From NCBI GenBank assembly GCA_041687435.1, contig JAWLBX010000001.1:124001-188000 (forward strand): DNA of 64,000 nt, in the 5' to 3' direction. A program made the translations under genes and the position numbers. Position 1 is the stretch's first letter, and the number at the start of each line of letters is the position of its first letter. The stretch comes from JACKII01 sp041687435 (lineage in GTDB: Bacteria; Pseudomonadota; Alphaproteobacteria; Bin95). Positions 8,108-16,236 of this stretch are shown piece after piece. Under the pieces are notes generated by a model. The model saw only the letters and a list, made by a program, of their open reading frames with translations, ran no database searches and had not been told where the DNA came from.

Positions 8108-8893
8108 ATGAGCATCATTCCGAACATCGCCAAAGATAAAATGCGCGCCGGAGAGCTGGCGCTCGGCTTCGGTATCCGCCAAGCCCGCAGCGTCGATATC
8201 GCCAAGATTGCCAAGGTCTGCGGGTTTGATTGGCTGTTCATCGACCTGGAACACAACACCATGACCATCGACATGGCGGTGAACATTTCGGTTGCGGCAT
8301 TGGACGCCGGCATCACGCCGATCCCGCGGGCAAGCGCGCATGAACGCTTCCAGACCTCCCGCCCGCTTGACGGAGGCGCCCAGGGGATTGTCGTGCCGCA
8401 CATCGATACGGTCGAGGAAGCGCAGCGCGTTGTCGACCAGGCACTGTTCCCGCCGCTTGGCCACCGTTCCATCTCAGGAACCCAGCCACTGCTGTCCTAT
8501 GGCAGCATGCCAATTGCGGAGATGGCAAAGACGATCAACGATAACCTGCTGGTCACGGTGATGCTCGAAACGCCCACGGCCATCGCCAATGCCGACGCAA
8601 TTGCAGCGGTAGAGGGCGTCGACTGCCTGTTAATCGGCACCAACGATCTTTGCGCCGAAATGGGTATTCATGGCCAGTATGGTCACGAGGATGTCGCCAA
8701 GGCCTATGACACGGCTGCCGCCGCTTGCCGGAACAATGGCAAATTCCTCGGCATGGGTGGCGTTTATGACGAAGAGTTGGCAACGAAATACATTCAAAAG
8801 GGTGCGCAGATGATTCTTTCCGGCCAGGATCTAGGCTGGATGATGCAGGCGGCAAAGGCCAGGTCTGGCTTCCTGCGGGCGATCAAGCGGTAG
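8108..8893 (+). CDS. HpcH/HpaI family aldolase
   Basis: A 261-residue class II pyruvate-type aldolase of the HpcH/HpaI/citrate lyase beta family. Recognisable blocks are FDWLFIDLEHNTM near the start, a basic/acidic active-site segment with GAQGIVVPHIDTVEEA, VMLETPTAIAN with the metal-binding Glu, and LIGTNDLCAEMG where most members have GPNDLS. Family members cleave 4-hydroxy-2-oxo acids to pyruvate and an aldehyde, or run the reverse, using a divalent metal. The ATG at 8108 follows GGGAGA at 8090-8095; an upstream in-frame TTG at 8081 is less likely. First of three same-strand genes (aldolase, acyl-CoA dehydrogenase, amidohydrolase), suggesting degradation of a carboxylic acid. Confidence 0.9.
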   Translation: MSIIPNIAKDKMRAGELALGFGIRQARSVDIAKIAKVCGFDWLFIDLEHNTMTIDMAVNISVAALDAGITPIPRASAHERFQTSRPLDGGAQGIVVPHIDTVEEAQRVVDQALFPPLGHRSISGTQPLLSYGSMPIAEMAKTINDNLLVTVMLETPTAIANADAIAAVEGVDCLLIGTNDLCAEMGIHGQYGHEDVAKAYDTAAAACRNNGKFLGMGGVYDEELATKYIQKGAQMILSGQDLGWMMQAAKARSGFLRAIKR

Positions 8894-8992
8894 CCAGACA
8901 ACCCTCGGCCACAGTGAGACCGCTTCTCCCGCATAACGCGGCGCCATAATAACCGACCCTCGCCAAGGGTCTCTCGAACCTAGGAACCAGCA

Positions 8993-10159
8993 ATGGCCCA
9001 AATCCCCGAAGAACATCGCATGCTCCACGAATTGGTCGCAAAATTCGTCGATCAGGAACTGATTCCGCTGGAAAAAAATGTCCTCGAGCGCGAGGCATCC
9101 GGCGGGGTTGGCGGCCTTTCGACCGAGGAGGAAGCGCATCTTTTTGCAAAGTGCAAGGAATTGGGCCTATGGGCCCTGGACGCGCCAGAGGAGGTCGGCG
9201 GGATGGACCTGCCGGCCATGGCTTTGGTCGGTGTGAACTTTGAACTCGGCCGTACTGCGGTGCCGTTCGTGTTCCCGCCGGATGCCCCGAACATGCACAT
9301 GATGGTGAAGGTCGCGACCGACGAACAGAAACGCAAATACCTGGATCCTTACGTCAAGGGTGACTTCGGCTCCGCAATCGGCATTTCGGAGCCAGGTGCG
9401 GGCGGCGACCCGGCGGAAATGCGGACCCGCGCGGTCAAGGATGGCGATCACTGGGTGATCAACGGCCGGAAGATCTGGGTCAGTCGGGTGCCCAAGGCGG
9501 ATTTCATGATCCTGATGGCCGTCACGGATCCGGCGAAAAAAGCGCGCGGCGGCATCACCGCCTTTATCGTCGAAAAGGACACTCCCGGTTTTATCGTCGA
9601 ACGGGAAATCAAGATGCTGGCGGGCGCCCGCACCTATGAACTCGTGTTCGAGGACATGCGCCTGCACGAGAGCCAAGTTCTGGGAGAGGTGGGCAATGGT
9701 TTCGGACCGATGCAGCACCGCCTGACCGTCCGCCGCCTGCAAATGGGCGCTTGGTGCGTCGGCATGGCTAACCGGGCCTTGCAGATGATGTGCGAGCACG
9801 CCCAACAGCGCGTCACCTTCGGCTCAAGGCTTGCCGACAAGCAAGCCGTCCAATGGTGGATTGCGGACGCGGCCACCAAGATCCATGCAACCAAGCTGAT
9901 GGTGTTGGACGCAGCCGAAAAACAGGACGCTGGCGTCGCCGATCTGCGCACTGAGGCCAGCATGATCAAGCTCTACGCGACCGAGATGGTGAGCGAGGTC
10001 ATCGACCATGCCATGCAGGCGTTCGGCGCAATGGGCATGACAAAGGAACTGCCGCTGCAACTGATGGCCCAGCGCGTGCGCCTGATGCGGATTTACGAAG
10101 GCCCGAGCGAGGTCCATCGCATGGTGATCGCACGGCGCACCTTGCGAAATCTCGCATAG
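8993..10159 (+). CDS. acyl-CoA dehydrogenase
   Basis: A 388-residue FAD enzyme with the full acyl-CoA dehydrogenase fold: an N-terminal helical domain, a middle beta domain with AIGISEPGAGGDPAEMRTRA and WVINGRKIWVSR, and a C-terminal helical domain ending with MRIYEGPSEVHRMVIARRTLR. The Glu of IYEG is the usual catalytic base. Such enzymes oxidise acyl-CoA to 2-enoyl-CoA and pass electrons to ETF. Start ATG has AGGA at 8981-8984. It lies between the aldolase and the amidohydrolase, the latter only 11 bases downstream, so the three likely form one operon. Chain-length preference cannot be told. Confidence 0.93.
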   Translation: MAQIPEEHRMLHELVAKFVDQELIPLEKNVLEREASGGVGGLSTEEEAHLFAKCKELGLWALDAPEEVGGMDLPAMALVGVNFELGRTAVPFVFPPDAPNMHMMVKVATDEQKRKYLDPYVKGDFGSAIGISEPGAGGDPAEMRTRAVKDGDHWVINGRKIWVSRVPKADFMILMAVTDPAKKARGGITAFIVEKDTPGFIVEREIKMLAGARTYELVFEDMRLHESQVLGEVGNGFGPMQHRLTVRRLQMGAWCVGMANRALQMMCEHAQQRVTFGSRLADKQAVQWWIADAATKIHATKLMVLDAAEKQDAGVADLRTEASMIKLYATEMVSEVIDHAMQAFGAMGMTKELPLQLMAQRVRLMRIYEGPSEVHRMVIARRTLRNLA

Positions 10160-10170
10160 GAGCACCTGCA

Positions 10171-10995
10171 ATGCTGATAGCCGATGCGCAAATCCACATC
10201 TGGGATGCCGACCGCCCGGATCGCCCCTGGCCAACCGGCCGCGGGGGCAAGCCGCAGCGCGACTGGCCCTATCTGGCCCCCGAACTGATCGGGCTGATGG
10301 ATGAAGGCGGCATCGACCGTGCAGTCCTGGTGCCGCCTTCCTGGGAAGGCGATTACAACGATCTCGCCATCCAGGCGGTGCAAGATTACCCCGGCCGCTT
10401 CGCCATCATGGGCCGCGCATCCGTCAACCAAGCCGAGTCGGAACCGCCGTTCGAGACATGGAAGGACCAGCCGGGCATGCTCGGCCTGCGGTACACCTTC
10501 CACACGCCAGAGCAACGCCGATGGCTGGCGGAAGGCACGGTTGACTGGCTCTGGTCTGCCGCGGAAAAGCATGGCCTGCACATCATGATGTTGCCGCCAG
10601 GCCAACTGGATAAGGTAGCGGGCATTCTGGAGCGGCACCCCGATCTGCGGATCACTCTGGACCATGCGGCGATCCCCTCACAGAGCAAGGACTCCGACGC
10701 ATTCGCTCATATTCCGCAGCTGTGTGAGATGGCCCGCTATCCGAACCTGGCAGTGAAAGTATCGGCCTTTCCCTGCTACACGACGGCACCCTATCCCTAT
10801 GAGGGGCAGTTGCAGTATGCGGTGCTGCGCGTGCTGGACGCTTTTGGCCCGGAACGTACGTTCTGGGGAACGGATATCACCCGGTCCCCAATTACCTACC
10901 GCCAACATGTCGAATTGTTCACCAAGCACATTGCGGGCATCCCGCCCGAGGTGATGGGCGAATCGCTCTGCAAATGGCTCGGCTGGCCGTTGTAA
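10171..10995 (+). CDS. amidohydrolase family protein (PDC hydrolase-like, ACMSD-type barrel)
   Basis: A 274-residue TIM-barrel protein of the amidohydrolase-2 group, which includes 2-pyrone-4,6-dicarboxylate lactonase. It starts with IADAQIHIWD, has DRAVLVPPSWEGDYN, ITLDHAAIP in the middle and FWGTDITRSP near the end. The first metal-site histidine of the usual HxH motif is Gln here (QIH), which is seen in some lactonase-like subgroups and may mean that one or no metal is needed. The Shine-Dalgarno AGGAG overlaps the stop of the acyl-CoA dehydrogenase gene. Likely hydrolyses a lactone or amide in the same pathway as its neighbours; the substrate is unknown. Confidence 0.85.
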   Translation: MLIADAQIHIWDADRPDRPWPTGRGGKPQRDWPYLAPELIGLMDEGGIDRAVLVPPSWEGDYNDLAIQAVQDYPGRFAIMGRASVNQAESEPPFETWKDQPGMLGLRYTFHTPEQRRWLAEGTVDWLWSAAEKHGLHIMMLPPGQLDKVAGILERHPDLRITLDHAAIPSQSKDSDAFAHIPQLCEMARYPNLAVKVSAFPCYTTAPYPYEGQLQYAVLRVLDAFGPERTFWGTDITRSPITYRQHVELFTKHIAGIPPEVMGESLCKWLGWPL

Positions 10996-11001
10996 AAAAT
11001 T

Positions 11002-11040
11002 AAAGGGCGCGCGCTGCCTCGATACGGCAGTGCGCCCTTT
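11002..11040. terminator. bidirectional intrinsic terminator
   Basis: Outer arms AAAGGGCGC (11002-11010) and GCGCCCTTT (11032-11040) are fully complementary; inner arms CTGCC and GGCAG extend the stem past a small internal loop. It lies between convergent genes ending at 10995 and 11068. On the minus strand the hairpin is followed by a run of six T, so it is a classic terminator for the F420 reductase-like operon; on the plus strand it ends with TTT only. Confidence 0.8.
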
Positions 11041-11067
11041 GCATCATCTGCATGCGCTAATCGGCGG

Positions 11068-11721
11068 TTACTTCTTTTCGGCGCTGCCGATTTCGCCCGT
11101 AATGCGAATGCCGGCGCCCGCGATTTTGTACCGGCGGTTGATCTGAATGATCACACTGGTCAGTGCTTCCGCCGCGGCGGAATTTGCGAGCGGGCCGGCA
11201 TGCCAGCCGCGCAGGCCCGCATCCTCCACAAGGCCAATCACAGTTTCCCGGGCGACCAGTTTATCACCCGTTACAAGGATATCGCAGTCAAGATCCTCGT
11301 CCGATTTGAGCTTGTCGGCGGCGACGTTCTGGAAAGCAGAGACGACCTGAACGCCATCGCCCAGCATCTTCTGCGCATCGACCGCAGCGCAACCTCCCTC
11401 CGGCAATTGAACAGTGCCCACTTTCGGCGGCATCAGCGGGACGGTCGCATCAATCAGGATCTTGCCCTGCAGCGCCTCTTTCACCGCATCGAGCGTCCGC
11501 AACTGGTTTTCATACGGTACAGTGATCGCGACGAGTTCCGCCTCTGTGGCTGCCGCCAAATTGTCCATCCCCTCGGCACCCGGCACCTGGGCGGCGGCTT
11601 CCTGCGCCCGCTCCGCGCTGCGTGAGCCGATGATGACGCGATGCCCGGCTTTGGCCCAACGGCGGGCGAGGCCGGTGCCAAGATCGCCGGTACCGCCCAA
11701 TATAGCGATGGTTTTGCTCAT
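11068..11721 (-). CDS. npdG: NADPH-dependent F420 reductase-like protein
   Basis: A 217-residue protein matching the F420:NADP oxidoreductase family. The N-terminal Rossmann motif ILGGTGDLGTGLARR is followed by VIIGSRSAERA, which binds the NADP 2'-phosphate, then VAITVPYENQ, VDAQKMLG and SAFQNVAADKL, and a small C-terminal domain with GPLANSAAAEALT. The enzyme moves hydride between NADPH and coenzyme F420. No F420 biosynthesis genes are in the window, and some homologues occur where F420 is unproven, so the cofactor is an inference. The ATG at 11721 overlaps the stop of the MmgE/PrpD gene by four bases (ATGA); an upstream in-frame extension to 11841 lies inside that gene and is rejected. A strong terminator follows. 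Confidence 0.85.
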   Translation of the reverse strand: MSKTIAILGGTGDLGTGLARRWAKAGHRVIIGSRSAERAQEAAAQVPGAEGMDNLAAATEAELVAITVPYENQLRTLDAVKEALQGKILIDATVPLMPPKVGTVQLPEGGCAAVDAQKMLGDGVQVVSAFQNVAADKLKSDEDLDCDILVTGDKLVARETVIGLVEDAGLRGWHAGPLANSAAAEALTSVIIQINRRYKIAGAGIRITGEIGSAEKK

Positions 11722-13223
11722 GGTGTTTCCCAATCGAAAATTCCTTTGGTGCGCTGCTCGGAAGCCAACGCCGGGAGCAGGGGATTTAGCGCGACCAGTT
11801 GCCCCGCGTCGAGTGCCGAAAGGTCCTGAGCTGCCTGCCACAGCGGAACGGTGGCGTCCGTCGCCAGATACGGAGCCGCGAGACGCATGAATTTGGACCG
11901 GTAATCATCCGCACCCCAGGGCGCCGCGCCATTCGGGTGGGCATCAGCCACCGCCTTCTCCGCCTCCACTACCGAACCGTCCTTCATCGTAATCTCGACC
12001 CGCCCGCCGAACGCCCGGTCTGCGGGATTACGGGAATGGTAGCGTTCGGTCCAATGCGGGTCCTCCTCTGTGGTGATCGCACTCCAAAGGCGATGGGTTT
12101 CAATGCGCGCCGCACGCTCTGGCGTATAGGAGGCAATGTGGTCCCAAACCCCATCTTCCAGAGCCACGGCAAAGATATAGGGCAGCGAATGATCCAGTGT
12201 TTCCCGGCTGGCCTTGGGATCGTATTTCTGCGGATCGTTCGCGCCGGATCCAATCACCCGATGGGTGTGATCGCTGGTGTAAATGACGATATCCGAGATG
12301 TCCGCCAGGGATACCCGGTCCCGCAAGGCAAGGGCCAGATCGATCATGGCCTGCGCCTGATATTCTGCGGAATGCGCCTTTGGATAGGTTTCCAGTATGC
12401 CCGTAGGCGGCATGTCCTGATCGGGTAACTGCACCTCATAAGCCGCGCCAGGGCCCGCCAGCATCCAGGCTATCACCGAATCTTCGCCTTCATAGACCGG
12501 GTTTGGCGCCCTTTCACCCCGCATCGCCCTGTCTGTCGCCTCAATAGCGGTCTTGCCAGCCCAGGCCGGTGCATACGCCTTCCAGGATGAAATGTCGCCT
12601 TTCCGCGATTGGCGCGTCGCAAACGATAAGTGAACAGCCTGATTGAGCGCGCTGTAAATAACAGCCTCCGGCAATTGCAGCATCGAACCGAGCCCGGCCA
12701 CAACGGCTGGCGCCAAATGGGCAACGTGGTCGATCTTGTGGCTGTGCAGGTCGATGGCCTTCACCAACGCCACGTGAACCTCGTATGCAATGGCGATTGC
12801 GCGGACCAGAGCAGCGCCAGAGCGGCCTGTTTGCTGGGCAACGGCGAGCAGGGGAGAAATGCAATCCGATGGATGCGCGAAATCCGCTGCCAGAAAGGTA
12901 TCGTTCCAGTCCAACTCCCTCACAGCGACGCTATTCGCCCACGCAGCCCATTCCGCATGCACCCCGACATCAAAGCCAAAAACCCGTGCACCGCGCAGCC
13001 TGGGGTGTGCTAGCGCCATTTGCCGCGCCGTGCATACCGGCGGCCGGTCGATGGCGGCCAGCGCGACTGCCAACGAATCAGCAACGCGATGCGAGACCTC
13101 GGCTGCAACATCGCCGGGAATGGGCGGGTTCGATGCTGCGTACCGGGCGATGGCCCAGGCCAGTTGCCGTTCCCTGGCAAGCAGAGTTGCGGACGGATGG
13201 ACGGTTAGGGGGATGGTCGGCAT
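11718..13223 (-). CDS. MmgE/PrpD family protein
   Basis: A 501-residue member of the MmgE/PrpD family, which includes 2-methylcitrate dehydratase, cis-aconitate decarboxylase and many uncharacterised enzymes. Recognisable parts are RVADSLAVALAAIDRPP, the segment ELDWNDTFLAADFAHPSDCISPLLAVA with the conserved HPSD, KGDISSWKAYAPAWAGKTAIEA, and the C-terminal lid with AFGGRVEITMKDG. Start ATG at 13223 was preferred to an upstream GTG at 13280 because GGAAG lies 8 bases before it. Translationally coupled to the F420 reductase-like gene. Substrate unknown; the family acts on tricarboxylic or dicarboxylic acids, fitting the catabolic neighbours. Confidence 0.9.
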   Translation of the reverse strand: MPTIPLTVHPSATLLARERQLAWAIARYAASNPPIPGDVAAEVSHRVADSLAVALAAIDRPPVCTARQMALAHPRLRGARVFGFDVGVHAEWAAWANSVAVRELDWNDTFLAADFAHPSDCISPLLAVAQQTGRSGAALVRAIAIAYEVHVALVKAIDLHSHKIDHVAHLAPAVVAGLGSMLQLPEAVIYSALNQAVHLSFATRQSRKGDISSWKAYAPAWAGKTAIEATDRAMRGERAPNPVYEGEDSVIAWMLAGPGAAYEVQLPDQDMPPTGILETYPKAHSAEYQAQAMIDLALALRDRVSLADISDIVIYTSDHTHRVIGSGANDPQKYDPKASRETLDHSLPYIFAVALEDGVWDHIASYTPERAARIETHRLWSAITTEEDPHWTERYHSRNPADRAFGGRVEITMKDGSVVEAEKAVADAHPNGAAPWGADDYRSKFMRLAAPYLATDATVPLWQAAQDLSALDAGQLVALNPLLPALASEQRTKGIFDWETP

Positions 13224-13322
13224 GATGGCGCTTCCGCTATGGACTGCACTGACCCTATTCGTAGCGCGATCAATGACCATTTCCTACCATTAGGAGCGAA
13301 TTGTTCGCGAGGAGAGCGCACC

Positions 13323-14369
13323 ATGGCCCTGCGATCCATCAACGACCTGATCGGCGCCGGCTTGATCGAGCCGGCTCAGAGTGCAGCCCTGAAGCCCGTG
13401 CTGGCCTCCTATGCGATGGCGATCACGCCAGCGATGGCCGACCTCATCGACCGGTCAGATCCAGATGACCCCATCCGGCGGCAATTTGTGCCAAGCCCCG
13501 ACGAACTGTTGACGGCGCCGGAAGAACGGAACGATCCGATTGGCGATGAGGCTTTCACACCAGTCCGGGGCATCGTCCACCGTTACCCGGATCGGGTTTT
13601 GCTGAAGCCGACGCACACCTGCCCCGTTTATTGCCGGTTCTGTTTCCGGCGGGAAGTCGTCGGACCGGATGGCGCTGGCAACCTGTCTGAGGCAGAACTG
13701 GCCAGCGCCCTGGACTACATCCGCACCACCCCGGCGATATGGGAGGTCATCGTCACGGGTGGCGACCCGCTGGTCCTCTCCCCGCGCCGGCTGGAGCGGA
13801 TCGTCCAGGCGCTGGATGCCATTCCGCATGTCCGTATCATCCGGTTTCACACCCGCGTTCCAGCGGTGCGGCCGGACTTGATCAACCCCGAAATGCTGGC
13901 GGCCCTGAAAGCCAAGACTCCGGTCTATATCGCCCTGCATTCCAACCATCCCCGGGAGTTGACACCCGCAACACGGCGCGCCTGCAGTCAGCTGACCGAT
14001 GCAGGCCTGACATTGGTCAGCCAGACCGTTCTTCTGCGAGGCATCAACGACAATGTGGAAACCCTGGCCGCTTTGATGCGCGCCTTTGTCGAACTGCGGA
14101 TCCGCCCCTATTACCTGCATCATCCGGACTTGGCGCGTGGTACCGCGCACTTCCGGCTCAGCCTTGCGGAAGGCCAGACTTTGGTTCGCGCGCTGCGAGG
14201 CCGGCTTTCCGGCCTATGCCAGCCGACATACGTCATCGACATTCCCGGCGGGCATGGGAAATCGCCGGCCAGCGAGAGCTATGTTACCCTCCTGACGGGC
14301 GAAACGGAAAAAGCCCTGGTAGAAGACTACCAGGGCCAAAAGCATCTCTATCCACCCGAAGAAGGGTAA
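13323..14369 (+). CDS. KamA/EpmB family radical SAM lysine 2,3-aminomutase-like protein
   Basis: A 348-residue radical SAM enzyme. The cluster-binding CX3CX2C is CPVYCRFC (Cys100, Cys104, Cys107), followed by VIVTGGDPLVLS, the PLP/SAM-region RFHTRVPAVRP, LHSNHPRELT and HHPDLARGTAHFR. Lysine 2,3-aminomutase proper is over 400 residues; this length fits EpmB, which converts lysine to beta-lysine for modification of elongation factor P, or the lysine 2,3-aminomutase-like group. No efp or epmA is in the window, so either role is open. Start ATG follows GAGGAGAG (13309-13316). Its last codons contain the terminator of the opposite-strand ribosomal operon, and only five bases separate its stop from that of rplI. 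Confidence 0.88.
   Translation: MALRSINDLIGAGLIEPAQSAALKPVLASYAMAITPAMADLIDRSDPDDPIRRQFVPSPDELLTAPEERNDPIGDEAFTPVRGIVHRYPDRVLLKPTHTCPVYCRFCFRREVVGPDGAGNLSEAELASALDYIRTTPAIWEVIVTGGDPLVLSPRRLERIVQALDAIPHVRIIRFHTRVPAVRPDLINPEMLAALKAKTPVYIALHSNHPRELTPATRRACSQLTDAGLTLVSQTVLLRGINDNVETLAALMRAFVELRIRPYYLHHPDLARGTAHFRLSLAEGQTLVRALRGRLSGLCQPTYVIDIPGGHGKSPASESYVTLLTGETEKALVEDYQGQKHLYPPEEG
14308..14336 (-). terminator. intrinsic terminator of the rpsF-rpsR-DUF2232-rplI operon, inside the kamA-like gene
   Basis: On the minus strand a perfect 10-bp stem (14313-14322 pairing with 14327-14336) closes a four-base loop and is followed at once by five T (14308-14312). It starts 39 bases past the rplI stop. It is fully embedded in the last part of the convergent kamA-like coding sequence, where it encodes Lys-Ala-Leu-Val-Glu-Asp-Tyr-Gln-Gly. 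Confidence 0.85.
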
Positions 14370-14374
14370 TGCTG

Positions 14375-14983
14375 TTAGTTGACCTCGCCCTCGGGGTTCT
14401 CGCCAGGGTCGCCTACCGGCCGACGATCGTCATCCGGCAGCGTGCCCAACTCTTCGAAATCAATATCCGGATCGAAGGTAAAGCCTGCCTCTTCCTGCTC
14501 GACCGTGCCGCCGGTTGCCTGGATTTCCGCCTCTTCAACGGTACGGGCGACATTCGCCATCACGTTCACGGTAACTTCGGGATGCAAGGCCACACGAACC
14601 TCATGCATGCCGAGCTCCTTGATCGCACGCTCCAGCAGGACCTGCCGGGCGTGAATAGTGAAACCGGCTTCGCGGACACCTTCGGCGACGTCCCGCCCCG
14701 TCACCGAACCATACAGTTGGTTGGTGCCGCCAGCCTGACGGATAAGGGTGACAACCAAGCCTTCCATCTTCCCGGCGACAGCTTCGGCTTCTTCCTTACG
14801 GCGAAGGTTTTCCGCCTCCAGTTGGGCGCGCCGACTCTCGAACAGTGCGAGATTTTCTTTTGTTGCGCGCAAGGCCTTGCCTTGAGGCAATAGGAAATTG
14901 CGGGCGAAGCCGGGCTTCACCCGAACCACATCACCCATTTGGCCGAGGCGCTCGACCCGCTCCATGAGCACGATTTCGATCAT
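14375..14983 (-). CDS. rplI: 50S ribosomal protein L9 with acidic C-terminal tail
   Basis: A 202-residue L9. The N-terminal rRNA-binding domain reads VERLGQMGDVVRVKPGFARNFLLPQG, joined by the long central helix (about residues 45-75, rich in Lys/Glu) to the C-terminal domain with LYGSVTGRDVA and VALHPEVTVNV. Typical L9 is about 150 residues; the extra roughly 50 here form a Glu/Asp/Pro-rich tail (DFEELGTLPDDDRRPVGD), as seen in several alphaproteobacteria. L9 lies at the base of the L1 stalk and limits frameshifting. It is the last gene of the S6-S18-DUF2232-L9 operon, 15 bases after DUF2232, and is followed by a strong terminator. Confidence 0.97.
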   Translation of the reverse strand: MIEIVLMERVERLGQMGDVVRVKPGFARNFLLPQGKALRATKENLALFESRRAQLEAENLRRKEEAEAVAGKMEGLVVTLIRQAGGTNQLYGSVTGRDVAEGVREAGFTIHARQVLLERAIKELGMHEVRVALHPEVTVNVMANVARTVEEAEIQATGGTVEQEEAGFTFDPDIDFEELGTLPDDDRRPVGDPGENPEGEVN

Positions 14984-14998
14984 ATCAGTGAACCTCCA

Positions 14999-15928
14999 TC
15001 AGGTATTTTGACGCCCGGCAAAACGGGTACGAAGATTAATCAGTGGCTCAGCCAGGCCCAACGCGATAACGGCCACGGCCAGCCACCCCAAAACGATCAA
15101 CAGGACATAGAACAGGCCAATTCCCAAAGAACCTGCGCCCCAGTGATTGAGAAGACTGTGCACCACGCTCAGCCCCTGGAAAAACAGCGGATATGCCATC
15201 ACGATAGCGACATTGGCAGCGCCAAATCCCACATCGCCCGGTACGAAAAACGCTATTACCACGCAGAGAGCAAAGACACCAATCCATCTTTGCCCCACCT
15301 CGATATCTGCAAGGCGCGGCGAAGGCCGCAACGCCTGACCCAACTTGCGCGTGATCGTCTGGCCGATCAATCCGTTCAAGGTCGCCATGATCATCCAAGA
15401 CCAAGCGATCAATCCGGGCAATATCACCGCCATGTCGGCCATCGCCATCGGCTGAACCAGCGCTTGGTCTTGCCCCTGGACCGCATCAGCCATGGATTGC
15501 AGCAGCGTAACCACGCTGTCCTTATAACCCTGGCCGAAGGAGGACAGCAGAACCCCGCCAACCACAATCAGCGCAACGCACCAACCAGACGTCACCATGA
15601 GCAATCGCCCGGGCGGGTACCAATAGGTCTGTCCGTCGTTCCACGTACGATTACGCAGAGCCAAGCCCGCCAGAACGACACAAGGCACGGCATGAGTCAG
15701 CGCATAGACCAAACCGGGATAAACCCCGCCAAAGACCGACACACCAATCGCGCCCGCACCGGCCGAAAGCATCAATGCCAGCCTGCCAAAAGACAGCCCC
15801 ACCACGAAAAGTGGAAGCATCGCAAGATAGGCGAGCAGAATCCCAAAGAAACTGCCGCCTAAGGCTGCTGCATAAAGCAAAGCGCTGCCGAGTCCGGCAG
15901 CCAGTGCAAGCGGTAGTTGGCGAAACAT
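14999..15928 (-). CDS. DUF2232 membrane protein
   Basis: A 309-residue polytopic membrane protein with about eight hydrophobic segments and little charge between them. It matches the DUF2232 (YybS-like) family, which in alphaproteobacteria is regularly placed between rpsR and rplI. The function is not established. The ATG at 15928 gives the usual family start (MFRQLPLALAAG leading directly into the first membrane segment); an upstream GTG at 15967 would add 13 charged residues and cannot be excluded. It lies 69 bases after rpsR. The conserved operon position suggests constitutive expression with ribosomal proteins. Confidence 0.85.
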   Translation of the reverse strand: MFRQLPLALAAGLGSALLYAAALGGSFFGILLAYLAMLPLFVVGLSFGRLALMLSAGAGAIGVSVFGGVYPGLVYALTHAVPCVVLAGLALRNRTWNDGQTYWYPPGRLLMVTSGWCVALIVVGGVLLSSFGQGYKDSVVTLLQSMADAVQGQDQALVQPMAMADMAVILPGLIAWSWMIMATLNGLIGQTITRKLGQALRPSPRLADIEVGQRWIGVFALCVVIAFFVPGDVGFGAANVAIVMAYPLFFQGLSVVHSLLNHWGAGSLGIGLFYVLLIVLGWLAVAVIALGLAEPLINLRTRFAGRQNT

Positions 15929-15997
15929 ACGGGCGAGCCGTTTCTCAGCGGGTTTTCCCACCGCCACGTACCGAGGGCGATGGGTCCCGTTATGATA

Positions 15998-16234
15998 TCA
16001 GTCGATCACGTACGGCAACAGGCCGATGAACCGGGCGCGCTTGATCGCCTGGGAGAGGATACGCTGCTTCTTGGAAGACACGGCCGTGATACGGCTCGGC
16101 ACGATCTTCCCACGTTCAGAGATGAAACGTTGCAGCAGGCGCAGATCCTTATAGTCGATTTTCGGCGCATTCGGCCCCGAAAACGGGCAGGACTTGCGGC
16201 GGCGGAAAAACGCTCGACGGGCAGTAGCGGCCAT
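15998..16234 (-). CDS. rpsR: 30S ribosomal protein S18
   Basis: A 78-residue S18. It has the basic N-terminus ARRAFFRRRKSCPFSG, IDYKDLRLLQRFISERGKIVPSRIT in the middle, and the core KKQRILSQAIKRARFIGLLPY. S18 pairs with S6 on the platform of the small subunit. The gene starts two bases after the rpsF stop, fitting co-translation of the two partners. The Cys of KSCPFSG is kept, as in many bacterial S18 proteins. Confidence 0.97.
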   Translation of the reverse strand: MAATARRAFFRRRKSCPFSGPNAPKIDYKDLRLLQRFISERGKIVPSRITAVSSKKQRILSQAIKRARFIGLLPYVID

Positions 16235-16236
16235 TG

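Noticed and set aside
15967..16029. Possible short gene between rpsR and DUF2232
   Set aside because: The gap of 30-69 bases has no start with coding potential; it is accounted for by the uncertain DUF2232 start.
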